Shown: piece by piece, positions 10,735-22,280 of the stretch | How positions within the stretch are numbered: position 1 is the first letter of the stretch | Layout of the letters: each line of letters starts with the position of its first letter | DNA from: Branchipolynoe longqiensis | Taxonomy: Eukaryota; Annelida; Polychaeta; Phyllodocida; Polynoidae | Assembly: GCA_030323885.1 (NCBI GenBank) | Contig: CM059192.1 | Coordinates: 61,807,593-61,871,592 of the forward strand | Direction of reading: 5' to 3' | Length of the DNA: 64,000 nt | The notes under the pieces: generated by a model | The model's input: only the letters and a program-made list of their open reading frames with translations | Databases searched by the model: none | What the model was told of the DNA's origin: nothing | Translations under genes and position numbers: made by a program

Positions 10735-10742
10735 TATATATA
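10735..10742 (-). promoter_or_regulatory. TATA box of the convergent Harbinger gene
   Basis: TATATATA on the minus strand, 35 bp before the ATG at 10700. Confidence 0.5.
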
Positions 10743-11032
10743 CCCAGGAGCCACCAAGCGGCGGACCGCGGAGAGATACCATAGGTCGCGCATAGGTTTC
10801 GCATACGCTCCTCATACACTCCTAAAATATTCATACGCTCCTCATACGCTCCACATGCCAATCAAAACAGTCAAAAAATGTCGCAGCACGCTCCCATACA
10901 CTCCTCATAGGTCCCCCATACGCTCAAACCCACCCGAAAGTTCACCGAAGGTCATCATAGGCCGGCACCAGCACGGCATACGTAGGTTTTCAATACGCTC
11001 CCGCCATACGCCGTAATGTGACAGGGCCTTAA

Positions 11033-12231
11033 CCCATTGATCGTCTTGGCTTATTATGTTTTTTATTATGTTTTTTTTGCTGTTCTGACAGCTTTCTGTG
11101 ACTTATTTCTAGCTGTGTTGTAGGCTAGTCTATCCACTGGGGTTTTGGTGCTTTTTGCCAGGTTCCCTAGTTTTCTTTTGATTTCTATCTGGGCTATTAG
11201 CTCATTGTTCACCCATGGATCTTGTTTTTTGTTTATTTTCAGTTTTTTTGTTGGGCACATTTGGTTTAGTGAGGTTGTTATTTCCGTAATGATATTGTTC
11301 CAGAAAATGTTAATATCATTTTTGTTACTAATTATTTAGTTTTTTTGACTCTAGGTGGTTTTCTAGTGATTCTTTTGAATAGTTTACCAGTGATCTACCC
11401 ATCTTGTATTCATATCGATTTTTTTCTCTTTTTTTCTTTCTGGTTACGTATATTAGCTCGTGGTCACTAATACCCCAGCTTCTGGTGCCCCACTCTGTTG
11501 CATGGTTGGAGTTGGTTAGTATTAGGTCAATTGCCGAGCTATTTTCACTGAGTCTGGTATTTTCTGTGATTATCTGTTGAAGGCTTATGGTTTTGATAGT
11601 GGTCTGTAGCATTAGTTTTTTTTCTTCATTTGAGTTGTATTTTATATTAAAATCACCCAGAATGAAAATTTCTGCAGTTGTTAATTTGTGTACTGTGCTA
11701 ACACTTTTTTCAAGGGCCTCAAGGAAGCTGTCTATGTTTCCTGTTGGTGGTCTGTACAGACTTGCTATGGCTGTGTTTGCTTGCTTATCATTTTTTATTA
11801 ATCAAGTTCTATGTGTTGTTCTGAAATATTTGCTGTTTCTAGTGTTTCAGCATCAAAGTCTTTGGTGAGTTTGCAGTATATAGCTACACCCCCACCGTTT
11901 TTGTTTGTTGTGTTTCATTTAATGATTTTCTGTCATTACGTACAAGCCTATACCGATCTATGTTGAGAATATTGTTGTGGTGTTTGTCTGTGTAACAGGT
12001 TTCTGGCACTTGCAACCCCCTTGAGATAATAATAGCATTTTTATGTAACCCGTGTAAAGGGAGGAGAGGTACATGTGTTGATATATTAGTTACATGAAAT
12101 AGCTTAGCATTATTTCTATATTCGTAGTGGGTTATTTTATATAAGCTAGGAAAATGTAGTGCTTGATACTCAAGGTTTGTAGTTGCAGTTCTCCCCGATG
12201 CTGTGCCATGTTGGTATCCATTTGCTAGCAT
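11033..12231 (-). pseudogene. LINE ORF2 endonuclease and linker
   Basis: In transcription order: an endonuclease N-terminal half (12231-11884; ends YTDKHHNNILNIDRYRLVRN), a frameshifted middle, an endonuclease C-terminal part (11612-11328) with the conserved SAIDLILTN and GISDHELI motifs, then a basic linker (11260-11066; DPWVNNELIAQIEIKRKLGN) that normally precedes the reverse transcriptase. The SDH motif places this in the apurinic-like endonuclease family that nicks target DNA for retrotransposition. Several frame breaks make it inactive. It is cut at 11032 by the Harbinger insertion. Confidence 0.65.
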
Positions 12232-12273
12232 TCAGCATTTCAGGTTGGGCTTGGGTATTTTTGGCATCATTTT

Positions 12274-12843
12274 TTAGGCTTTCCTTGATTTTTTGAGGAT
12301 TTCTCCCATTATATTTCTGTATCCTTGTTTAACAATTTCCCCTTTGTTTGGATTGTTTAAGAAAATGCCTGTTCCCCAATATGGGCATCTGGCGCATTCT
12401 CTGAATGCTTTGCCTGGGGTGTTAAATTTTTGCTTTAATTCTTCGCTTTGTGTAAACTTGGCTCTGACAATGTCCTCTAGGACTTTCTCATTTGTTTTAC
12501 ACCATTCTGGTGTCCTCCACACTTTCTTTGCAATCACCTTCACTGTGTAGGGGTTTTCCGTGTTGTCGATGAGTCTCATTAGGTTGTATTTGTCATGGAA
12601 CTTGGCCATGATCGAACAGTAGTACTGTTCAGCAGATGGTTATATTTTCCCATCTTTTCCTGTTATTTTATACTTGTAGAGGTTGCTGAATGGAGAGTTG
12701 TGTCCCTGGAAGGACACTCCCCATTTATGCTCTCTGGTAACTGCTTTTACCGGGCTTATTTCTTTGAATTCTATGTTATTGAATTCTTGGGGTTTGTAGG
12801 TTTTCCCATTTATCTCTATGTTGCAGCCCTTGATTAGATTTTT
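12274..12843 (-). pseudogene. NADAR domain in the LINE ORF1 region
   Basis: Read on the minus strand in one frame with a single stop (TAA at 12642-12640). The blocks follow the NADAR (YbiA/DUF1768) order: GVSFQGHNSPFSNLY, then PSAEQYY, then a helical part, then VLEDIVRAKFTQSEELKQ, RCPYWGTGI and a terminal NIMGEILKKSR. The near-invariant features of the family (SPFSN, S-x-E-x-Y-Y, KFTQ, WGTG, LG-x-x-L-x-x-xR) are all recognisable. NADAR proteins are N-glycosidases acting on ADP-ribose-type or riboflavin-pathway nucleotides. The frame ends about 40 bp before the LINE endonuclease starts, so the domain occupies the C-terminal part of ORF1. An upstream TGA (12846-12844) separates it from the ORF1 N-terminal remnants. 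The stop makes this copy inactive. Confidence 0.72.
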
Positions 12844-12846
12844 TCA

Positions 12847-13780
12847 TTTTTTGTTTCCTGTGCGAGTGTGTACATTTGCTGCACCGTTTTTTCACTCAGC
12901 ATCTCGTTTTCTGTCCTAACAGGCCTGATCGTTACCTTTTCATAGTTTTTTTTCGTCTCTAGTGTTTTCTTTTTTTGGAATTTGGAAGAGCTCCTTTTTG
13001 TGTGCTTCCTTTTCTAGTTGTATTCTTTTGGGTCTGTCAGTGGAATTTTTGCTGTCCGATTAGACTGGATCGGCAGTCACCAGATTATTTTTGTCACCTA
13101 TTTCCGGTTCGTCTGTTCCTTGTGATTTTCCTTTTTTTTGGTCTTGGTTTTTTTCCTAGACGGTAGGCTTTTGTTACTATCCAACCAAAATTACAGTCGG
13201 CTTCACGTAATATGTCAGTGACTGTGGATTCTATTTTTTCGTCCTCTTTTTCAGGAACCCAATGTATCACAAGACGTTCAGGTTTCTATTTTTGGGGTGG
13301 TTTCGGGAGTCATTTTTGTCTCAGTGGTTGTTTTGGCTTCAGTTTTTTTTGGGGTGCTGTTTTCCCCATCTTTTTTGCTTTTCATATTCAGCTTTGTACC
13401 AGGAACACTCAATTTTTAAAGTATTGTATGCTACTTGGAGCTCCTGGAGTTTGTTCCAGTTTGGGTCTGTGTTTTTAGCCATGCTGTTCTGTCCGTTGTC
13501 CGTTTCATTTGTTTTTTGTCCATTTGTTGATGTTGGGTTTTTTGGGCATGTTTCCCCCTCTCAGTTCTATTTTAACTGTGTCTATCACTAGACTGATTAT
13601 TTCCTCTTTCGTCATGATTTTTTCTTGTTGTGGTGTTATCGTTTGTGTTGGCTTTTGTTTTTCCTCCTGTAGGATTGGCATTGTTGTGGTTTGTAGAGGC
13701 CTCCTCCTGGCCATTTCCTGCCATTTTCAATGGTATCGTTGTTGCTGTGTTTTTCTGTGGTTTTTTTTTACCTCTCCTTT
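12847..13780 (-). pseudogene. LINE ORF1 N-terminal remnants
   Basis: Poorly preserved, A-rich coding strand with frame breaks. The best piece (13714-13505) reads KPTQTITPQQEKIMTKEEII then SLVIDTVKIELRGGN, a charged helical stretch of the kind seen at LINE ORF1 starts. No zinc knuckle or PHD finger was recognised. Confidence 0.35.
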
Positions 13781-13862
13781 ATTCCTCCTTATATGTGGTT
13801 TTACATATCGTTGGTAGAGGCTTCCTCCTGGCCATTTCCCGCAGTTTTTAATGGTCTCCCTG
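13685..13862 (-). repeat. Tandem monomers at the LINE 5' end
   Basis: AGAGGCCTCCTCCTGGCCATTT near 13698 recurs as AGAGGCTTCCTCCTGGCCATTT near 13808, with similar sequence continuing for about 60 bp. The period of about 110 bp is typical of 5' promoter monomers of some LINEs, or of a local duplication. Confidence 0.45.
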
Positions 13863-13929
13863 TCGCTGTGTTTTTGTGCTTTGTTTTTTCCCTTTAATCC
13901 TCCGTATATCTTGTTTTACATCACAGGAT

Positions 13930-14930
13930 ACATATCCTCCGTATCTGTGTGTACTCATGTGTGTATCTGCACACTGTGGTGGTTGTAGCACTATTTAGGA
14001 CATTGATCCTTGCAATTTTCCTGATAGCGACATTACGACACATCCGATCTGGCTGCCATTTTGAGTCACCATGTTTCTGTTTTAAGTTTGAATCAGTGGA
14101 AGTCCATGTAGTTTTGCATGTTAATGTCTATAAGTATAAGTATAGTCGTAGTAATGTAAGACTTTTTATGTACGTTTTCGATACTCTCCAGAGTACAATA
14201 ACATATAATGTAGCATCTAATCAACGGATCACTCCTTAACATATAATAGCTATTTAGGATTGGATTTATAAAAATCTATTTCTTGTGGTATATTATTCCC
14301 CCCATCTGGTATGGCACCGTATGGAATAGTATTTCATGTGATAATATATATATTTATTCTAAAACATAGAATAGCTTCCTAGTATTGGATATATCATCTA
14401 TTTTCTGGTAAATATTATTGCATTTTGGATAAATTGAGGTAATATGTGATAAATTATGCAGGAGATTTTCACTATAGAGAATTGTTAATTGGGCATTGAA
14501 GGTATAAAAAAAAACAATCATTCTCATTATTTCTGGAGTATGGAAAGGAATCGTGAGTTCCTGTAGGATTTGAAGTCATATTAGATTCTACCCGTTACAG
14601 TAGGACTTACTTGAAGCTTCTATCATCTATCAATTTGCTCACATTAATCGCATTTGATTCATTCTTTTGAATATAACCACAAACTTGATGTTTAAAAACG
14701 GTAATTCTAATTTAGTACAGTTAATACGGTATAGATTGTGAATATTGGCCCACTAACATTTTTAATTTGCAGACGAGCAGACCGTTATGCCCCACTGCAC
14801 AAGACCACATGGTATTTCATGCTTGACTGCTCATGACAGTCCTCACCCCACTTACGTGTTTTGCACACGAGCCATTCCTGCACACACCCCTCAAATCTTA
14901 CTCATATAAAAACTCTGCACTAGTACATCT
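13930..14930. other. No gene recognised
   Basis: AT-rich sequence with short runs of A and T. No coding or repeat structure is supported. Confidence 0.45.
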
Positions 14931-14934
14931 CCTC

Positions 14935-15035
14935 GAACTTGCAGTCCGGACTCCACCTCACCCACCCCTCTTCTATCGCCTCTCCGCCACGCTCCTCCTT
15001 GATAGATGTCTAAAAAGACTTCCTTCACAGGGAAA
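14935..15035 (+). repeat. Fragment of the repeat at 5446
   Basis: GTCCGGACTCCACCTC and CTCCTCCTTGATAGATGT recur from 5446-5535. It abuts the Harbinger-derived sequence that begins near 15036. Confidence 0.45.
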
Positions 15036-16969
15036 AAATCGAAAAGCATGTAAGTGAATAGTGGTGCTTCCATACGTCCGAATGCGAATGCGGCAACTGA
15101 ATCGGTCCATGGACCAATCGGTGCAGCATGCGAATGCAGAAACGCAAGGGGAAATCCAGATTCAACGTCACCGTGTGGGGTTTCCCTTATCACGGTGGGG
15201 GGGGGTTTCCCGTATCACGTGGGGGTTTTTCCTAAGAAAGTGCACCCGTATCAAAAATAAATGCCGAAAGTAGGAGCCTACAGAACTTATAGAAAGTACA
15301 GAACTATCTCAAAATGCCGAGGAGTGCTGTTAGTGATGATAACTGTGAAAGGTTCATTGACTCTGAGTTGGTGTGAAGAAATGCGATATTATATGACCCA
15401 AGATGTCCGGAGCATAAAGATGCTCAGAGGATGTTCAATCTGTGGGACAGTATCGGGAAAGTGATGGCCAAAGACCACAAGATGCCAGGTAATTACGTTA
15501 CATTATTAACATCATTTAAAGATTGTTTGTTTGTTGTTGTTTTACATCCTAAATAATAAAGATTGTTGATGTTGAATCACCCTTGGTAAATAATAAAGAT
15601 TGTTTGTTTTTTGCTGTTTTACAAGTAATAATGTACTATTGTATCAAACAATTAAAAAATTAACATGTAGGGAATGACATAGTATCTTATATATCTAATT
15701 ATTATCCTTTGTTTAGCTATGGAATGGAAAAAGAAATGGAGAAATTTAAGGGAGACCTATGTGAAAAAACAGTGTGAAATCAGGACAACTGTAAGCAGGC
15801 AGGCAGGTCAAAAGGCACGGAAATGGAAATATCTTGGCATATTGAATTTCCTGGATGCATACGTGGAGGAAAACAGGTAAAACACAAAATTTAATGTATT
15901 TCCTTTATTTACAAAGATTTTAACAAATTATATATAACTCATAACCACATTTACTACACATCTGGGCTTTGTACCAAAAAAGCCCATGCTTGAATCCTTA
16001 TTAACATCTTGTATTGCATTGATATATCAAACAACAGTTCCCAAAATTAAAAAGGAAAATCTTTATTAACATGTATGCATTATGTACTTTGGACTAACTT
16101 TAATTTTAAATGGCTAATTTTGGGAATATTTGAAGTCAAAACATGCCAAGTAATTTTAGTGTGGGTATCAAAATCCTGGCCATCATAGACTTGCAACTGT
16201 GACGGGTTCTATTAAATTGACTAAATAATTATTTCTATACAGCAATAGAATGTTTATCAAGTGGACCAGTATCTAATTGAGTTGGAGTCTCCATGTGACA
16301 CTTCTGCCAAGTTATCAGCAGAGTGATCCATCTAGCTAAATATAACGTTTGTAATATCCTATACTTTTCAGCACAGACACGAATGTGCCATCAGCACCAC
16401 ACAAAGAACGAGATGGATCTGACTCAGAACAGAGTGACGAAGGGTTGGCGAATGATGAGGATGATACTGCCAACAATAGCGCCTCTGGTATGTTTGTCAG
16501 GTATGTACAGCTCAATCAGTGAAGATACCTCTATTCACATGGTCATTTTGCCATGACACAGGTGAAACATTCACAGAATAATCCATGAAGCTATTTCATA
16601 TGTTAACTGCATCTAGCCCAGCTCTATTGCCTTGTTGAGCTAAGTTCTCTAGACCTTCACAGTCCATTTCTTCTGCATCCTGCAACAAGGCTGTTACCTG
16701 CACTGGTGTAGTATGAACCTGTAGAAAGTTATGTAACACACATGTAGCCTGCACAATTGGATGTATCCACTGAGGTCTCACAGCCATCTTTGTGTGATAG
16801 ACTCTCCATCATGCTGCGAGTACACCAAAGGTGTTTTCAACAATTTGCCTTGCCCTTGATAACCATTAGTTGTAGATCTGTTGGGTTTTTTGACATCCTC
16901 TACCAGGGAATGGTCTCATCAAATGGGTGTGTAAAGGAAATGCTTCATTGCCAATCATCACATAAGGCA

Positions 16970-16980
16970 TAGGGCCTAGA
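16970..16980. repeat. Target-site duplication of the LINE, left copy
   Basis: TAGGGCCTAGA, identical to 22782-22792. The sequence is transposase codons, proving insertion into the Harbinger element. Confidence 0.85.
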
Positions 16981-17336
16981 TTGTTGTTTGGTTGTTTGTT
17001 TGTTGTTGTTTTACGTCCTAGCAACATCTAAGGTCATATCAGGATGGGTACCGACTTGTGACAGTGCGCATCCTGGCGACTTTATAGTGCTGTCTCACTG
17101 GGAAACCAGGCCGCCGGGACCATGACCTGGTATCCCACTCAGTCACATTATCCTGACACCGAGCACACCAGTCCTTGCCCTGTCCTAGTAATGCCGAGCG
17201 CCTGGCTAGGAAGTGACAAGCACCAATTTTCAAGTCATTGGTTTGACTCGACCATGGCCCGAACCCACGACCCCACGATCTACCAGCACGGGAGGCGGAC
17301 GCTCCAGCTCATTCGGCCATCCCGTCTGGTCTCTTA
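16981..17336 (-). repeat. tRNA-derived SINE-like 3' end of the LINE
   Basis: On minus: A-box-like TGGCCGAATGAGCTGGAGCG, B-box-like GGGTTCGGGCC, a central domain (CCTAGCCAGGCGCTCGG, GGTTTCCCAGTGAGACAGCA, CATCCTGATATGACC) and a tail GGACGTAAAACAACAACAAA. Separate copies lie at 26535-26850 and, diverged, at 50553-50890, so it also spreads alone as a SINE. Here it lies inside the same target duplication as the LINE. Confidence 0.7.
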
Positions 17337-17424
17337 AATGAAAGAATTAATTGATAAAAATTGTTTTAATGAACTATATGAGGCGGTACAGACCAGCTGC
17401 CCTCAAAAAGGCCAAAATGTCTTG

Positions 17425-20400
17425 TTATTCTACTTTAGTAAAAAGGTCACGCATACTGTCTGCAGTGTAGAATTGTTGGCGCAGGGCCAAAAAGTCAACA
17501 CAACTGAGTAAAATGTGTTTGAGTGTCAGTGGGGACTGACACCCAATACATTCAGGGGGAGGTTCCCCCTTGAGCAGAAAAGCATGTGTAAGCCACGTGT
17601 GGCCAATACGGCAGCGGCTAAGGACCACTTGGTCCCGCCGACCTCGCGCATGGGTCTGTGGTGGGTTTCCCACAGATGTTTCAATTTCTTTAAGTTTATT
17701 GATATTTTCATCCCACTCATGTTGCCATTTGGATTTTATGTGGGTAGCTATTAGTGGTTTCAGATCAGAGTGAGGGATCAGACACGGTTCAAGATCACAG
17801 TTCAGGGCCTTCTTCGCAGCCCGATCAGCTCGTTCGTTTCCTTGTATGCCGGCATGGCCAGGAACCCAGCACAGGTGGATGTCATACCCATCCGTTGCCA
17901 GTTGGTCCATTTTATAGATGACTGTTGCTAGAATAGGGTGATTTGTTTTCAGTCCAGCAACAGCCAGGAGGCAGGAGAACGAATCACTGTATATAACATA
18001 GTTAGTGTGGTTGGATACCTCGATACACTCCAAAGCAAGAAGGAGTGCTCGGGCTTCCGCAGTGAAAATCGAGCTCTGATCGGGCAAGCGTACGCCAAAT
18101 TTTTTGCGTTGGCAGACTGCCGCAGCAGCTACCCGACTTTGGTCTTTCGAACCATCAGTGTATATGGAGAGATGGTCTGCAAACTGCCCTTGAATCTCTG
18201 CATGCAGTCCTTGGTATTCGAGTGGATGTGTCCCAGATTTCCTCAGTTCCGTGAGTCGGAGGATAACCGATGGCTTCCTCAACGACCACGGGGGATGTTC
18301 TGGGACTTTGGCATCCTCCAACACGTTCAAATCCACGCCCAAGGCTTCCAAATGAGATTTCATTCGGAGCCTCAGTGGCCGGATGTAATTCGGCCTGGCT
18401 TCATACCTGGATTCATCATGTTGCTCAAATAGACAATTGTGTGCAGGATTCAATGCATTAGTTTTGATCTTGACTACATATTGCATGGCCAGTTTGATTC
18501 TCCTGTTGTTAAGTGATGGTTCATTGGCTTCGACGTAGAGGCTCTGAACCGGTGAGGTGCGGAAGGCCCCAAGGGCCAGGCGCAGCCCCTGGTGGTGGAC
18601 CGTGTCTAGCAGCCCAATGTACGATTTCCTTGCAGAACCGTACACTATGCTGCCGTAATCCACTCGTGACCGAACCAAGGTTCGGTACACGGAGAGCAGA
18701 ACATCTCTGTCCGCTCCCCACTCTGAGCTGGACAACACCCTCAGAATGTCTAGCGCTTTCAGGCATCTTGTTTTCAGGTACTTTATATGTGGCACGAAAG
18801 ACAGTTTTGCGTCGAAAATGAGGCCCAAAAATGTGGTTTCCTCAACGACTTTAATGGGATCCCCATCAAGGGTCAGCTCCGGTTCCGCATGCATTCTACG
18901 CAACAGGCAGAAGTGCATGCAGACTGTTTTGGTCTTGGAAAATTTGAATCCGTTCAGAACTGACCATCGATGGATCCCATTTATGCTTAGTTGTAGCTGT
19001 CTCTCTATGACATTCATGTTAGTACCGCTGTAGTATAAAACAAAGTCGTCCACGAAAAGGCTGCAGGAGACCCCTCGCTTTACAGCGACAGCAATACCAT
19101 TGACCTTGACCCCGAAAAGGGTCACGGCCAGTATGCTGCCCTGGGGCACTCCTAGTTCCTGTGAGTGTAGGCTGGAATAGGTAGTCTTGACGCGGACGTG
19201 GAAATGCCTGAAGGCTAGAAAGTTCTTGATGAAGATTGGCAGGTGGCCACGAAGGCCAATAGCATGGAGATCCTCCATGATGCCATGCTGCCACGTTGTG
19301 TCATAGGCTTTTTCAAGGTCGAAAAAGACAGCCACAACGTGCTCCTTCTTAAGGAAAGCATCTCTTATGAAGGTCTCCATGCGAACCAAATGGTCGAGGG
19401 TGCTGCGGCCCCCGTCTGAAGCCACATTGGAGGTTGGACAGGTGGTGTCCTGACTCCAGTAGCCAGACGAGGCGGTTATTTACCATACGCTCCATGGTTT
19501 TACAGATGCAGCTTGTGAGGGCTATGGGACGATAGTTGTTGGCTTCACTCCGGTGTTTACCGGGCTTGGGAATCGGTATTACTGTCGCCTCCCGCCAAGA
19601 GGCAGGGACGACACCCGACTGCCAGATGTTGTTGAAGAGTTGAAGCAACAGTCTCAGCGCAGGCTCCGGGAGATGTTTCAAAAATTGATAATGAATTCCA
19701 TCAGGTCCAACTGCTGTGTCATGCGAGCTTTCCAAAGAACACCTCAACTCACCCATACTGAATGGGGAGTTGTAGTGCTCCTCGCCATCAGAGGAAAAGT
19801 TCAAGAGCTTTCGCTCTTGGCGTTCCTTGACGGCCAGAAAGCCCGGGAGGCAGTTTGCTAAAGACGAGTTTCCAGCAAAGGCGCGAGCCATTTCTTCACT
19901 TATTTCATCGAGTGATGTGAGAATTGTGCCGTTGTGTTTCAAGTGCTGGACTACAGAAGAATCACCTCCCCTTCGTTTGATTCTCCTGATCATTGTCCAC
20001 ACTTTGCCCAATGGCGTGCCCTTGGTGATGCTAGAAACAAATCGTCTCCAACACCGCCTCTGCGCTTCTTTGATTGTTCTGCGAGCGCGAGCGCGCAGAA
20101 TTCTAGAGAGCGCCAGATTTTCAGCAGTCAGTCTCCTGTGGAATTTACGCTGAGCTTTCTTTCGTTCCTTAATAGCCCTCCTACAGTCGTCATCCAACCA
20201 TGGAGGCGTCAGACGCTTGGGAGTTGCTGAGGTCTTCGGAACAGTTTTCTCTGCGATCCATCTCAGCATCTCAGCGAAGGCATCAATGTCACTGATGTCT
20301 GGAGTGAACTCCTCGCGACATAGGGTCTGGAAGGTGGGCCAGTCGGCTTTACGAAGCCGCCAGCTCCTCTCTCGCTCTACGGGAGATGCCCCTTCCCAAT

Positions 20401-21129
20401 CAAGAATAATTTGGAAGTGGTCGCTCCCGCAGAGGTCATCCCAGACCCTCCACGAAAAGTCCAGCGCCAGTTCTGGTTCTACAATGCTGAGATCGATGGC
20501 AGAGTATATTCCGTAGCCGGGATGCAAATATGTGTATGAACCATCGTTCAATACATACAGAGCATGACCGGCCACAAGGTCCTCAATTCTCTTGCCTTTA
20601 GTGTTCCTATTGTCCCCCCCCCCCATAATGGGTTGTGGCCGTTAAAGTCACCCATAAGTAAATATGGGGACGGTAACTGGTCCACAAGGGCATCCAGTTC
20701 TTGTAACGTGAGAACGGAGCTCGGAGGAATGTAAATGTTACAAAGAGTTACAGTCTTATGCAGCGTCAGACAAACAGCTACAGCCTGTAGTGTCGTGTCT
20801 AACGCCACTGGCGTACATACCACATCACGTCTGACCAAGATGGAGGAGCCGCCAGCGGCTCGGTCTCCACCTGGTGCATGCTTGTTGTAAATGGTGTAGC
20901 CTTTAAGACTACAACTCTCAGAAGCTTTTATATAAGTCTCTTGTAGGCAAACAGCAAGTGGATTGAGGTTGCAACAAAGAAGACACAACTCTTCGATGTT
21001 GCTCCTAAAACCTCGGCAGTTCCATTGAATAAGAGATCCACCTGTCACTGTCATTTTGGAGCAGTGACAGGTGTTCTCCCCCTCGCCTTTGGTTTGGGGG
21101 AGAGACTTCGACTGCGCAGTCTCGGCCAT
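17425..21129 (-). pseudogene. LINE ORF2: endonuclease, reverse transcriptase, RNase H
   Basis: About 1,230 codons in three frame segments. The endonuclease (21129 to ~20615) shows IQWNCRGFRSN, LQETYIKAS and LLMGDFNGHNPLWG, then after a frame change SAIDLSIVEP and CGSDHFQI. Reverse transcriptase motifs are VIPIPKPGKHRSEANNYRPI, FFDLEKAYDTTW and the catalytic SLFVDDFVLYY. RNase H has YTDGSKDQS, FTAEARALLLALE, YSDSFSCL and WVPGHAGIQGNERAD. Both frame changes fall in homopolymers: 11 C at 20614-20624 and 5 C at 19409-19413 (plus strand). They may be slippage or sequencing errors, so this ORF may be intact in the real genome. It follows ORF1 by 164 bp. Confidence 0.82.
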
Positions 21130-21293
21130 CTCAATATCAGCCAGCGCCTGATATCGATTTAATGTTAGATTTTTGGGGATCGATGACCGTAGGGGTCAAA
21201 GATCCCTTCGGAACTCGGTCTGACAATATATTTTTCTTCTTTTTGGGCATCGCTGGCTCGGCCAGCGTCTGCACCGCAATATTATTAGTAATA

Positions 21294-22280
21294 TTATTTT
21301 TTGGGGTCGAAACCGGGGTCGGATTCGGGACTGGGGTGAAGGTAGTGGGCTCCCCCCCCAGTCAACCACGTCAGTTCAGTCTGGCATTCAATTGTCCTGT
21401 TGGAGACTTTGGCTGCCGCAGCACAGCTCTTGGTGGTTGGCGAGGGAGTATTCGCCTCAGCCAGCCTTCGAGCTTCTGGGTACCTTAGCCGCTTTTCAGT
21501 TTTGATCTGCTGAATGAGCTTTTCTTTTTTCCAGACAGGACAGTCTTTAGATATGGCCATATGGTCACCCAGGCAATTGGAACATTTTGCCTGGTTTTGA
21601 CAACTGGTGTTGTCGTGACCTTTCTGACCACACTTAAAACAGATGATTTCATTTTTGCATCTATCCTTGCCATGACCAAACTTCTGGCATTGGAAGCACC
21701 GAAGTGGGTTTGGGATGAAGACATCCACATTCACACTAAGGTATCCAATTTTCAAGTTCTTGGGCGGAAAAGGCTTGCCAAACGTGAGGATATATGTCCC
21801 TGTTTTTATGGAATTGTTATCCCTCTTTATAACTATTCTTCGTACGTTTGACACTCCTTGAGACTTGAGCTCATGTGCTATCTCATCCTCATCAACATCA
21901 TCAAGATCTCTAGTTCGGATTACTCCTTTGCTAGAGTTGAGAGTTCGATGAGGAGAGGCCTTGATGCCGACGCCTGCTAGCGTGTTTGCACGTAGCAGAT
22001 TGTCGGCATGCGCTTTCTTAGCACACTCCACCAGAATATGTCCAGTTCGTAGCTTCTTCACGTCTTTAACTGTGCCAGCGATTCCCATAATGCCCTTGTG
22101 AATGGCAAAAGGGGAAAGTTTGGCAACTGATGCCTCGTCATTTAACGATTCGATCATAATGAACCGTGGCCAATCATCAGTGTTCAGACGTGAGTCCGAA
22201 TCTGAGTCCGATTTCGTTTCCGTTTCCGTTTCCAATAATCTTTTTTTTTGGGGGGGGGGGGGGGGGTTTTGTTTAGCCAT
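21294..22280 (-). CDS. LINE ORF1, gag-like protein with CCHC zinc knuckles
   Basis: An intact 328-residue frame. After a poly-Pro start (encoded by a G-run on the plus strand at about 22248-22266) and a Thr/Glu/Ser/Asp repeat, residues ~35-185 resemble the RNA-binding part of insect Jockey/I ORF1 proteins (PRFIMIESLNDEASVAKLSP, GTYILTFGKPFPPKNLKIGY). Three consecutive knuckles follow at ~190-245: CFQCQKFGHGKDRC, CFKCGQKGHDNTSC and CSNCLGDHMAISKDC. The C-terminus is basic then Ser/Pro-rich. The protein would coat the LINE RNA. The homopolymer near the start makes the exact N-terminus uncertain. Confidence 0.85.
   Translation of the reverse strand: MAKQNPPPPPQKKRLLETETETKSDSDSDSRLNTDDWPRFIMIESLNDEASVAKLSPFAIHKGIMGIAGTVKDVKKLRTGHILVECAKKAHADNLLRANTLAGVGIKASPHRTLNSSKGVIRTRDLDDVDEDEIAHELKSQGVSNVRRIVIKRDNNSIKTGTYILTFGKPFPPKNLKIGYLSVNVDVFIPNPLRCFQCQKFGHGKDRCKNEIICFKCGQKGHDNTSCQNQAKCSNCLGDHMAISKDCPVWKKEKLIQQIKTEKRLRYPEARRLAEANTPSPTTKSCAAAAKVSNRTIECQTELTWLTGGGAHYLHPSPESDPGFDPKK

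Larger units (their letters stand above)
8409..11029 (+). mobile_element. PIF/Harbinger transposon with intact transposase
   Basis: Inverted termini of 23 bp match (AGGCCCTGTCACATTACGGC at the left, its complement at the right) and are flanked by a 3-bp TAA duplication (8406-8408 and 11030-11032), the usual PIF/Harbinger target. Subterminal regions (8650-8960, 10790-11010) are packed with CATACGC/GCGTATG repeats in both orientations, likely transposase-binding sites. It carries a transposase gene (plus) and a short convergent gene (minus). Its left terminus is interrupted by a foreign segment. Related MITEs are at 25386 and 27669. Confidence 0.88.
7216..13920 (-). mobile_element. Decayed LINE (CR1/L2-like) with NADAR domain, split by a Harbinger insertion
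   Basis: On the minus strand the order is: 5' region with tandem monomers (13.86-13.69 kb), ORF1 remnants, a NADAR domain (12.84-12.27 kb), an apurinic endonuclease (12.23-11.33 kb), a linker, the 2.6-kb Harbinger insertion, then reverse transcriptase start, ORF2 C-terminus and a TTGA-repeat tail. No RNase H was seen. The reverse transcriptase reading and simple-repeat tail fit the CR1/L2 group. Frameshifts, stops and a deletion of the catalytic reverse transcriptase core show it is dead. Confidence 0.7.
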
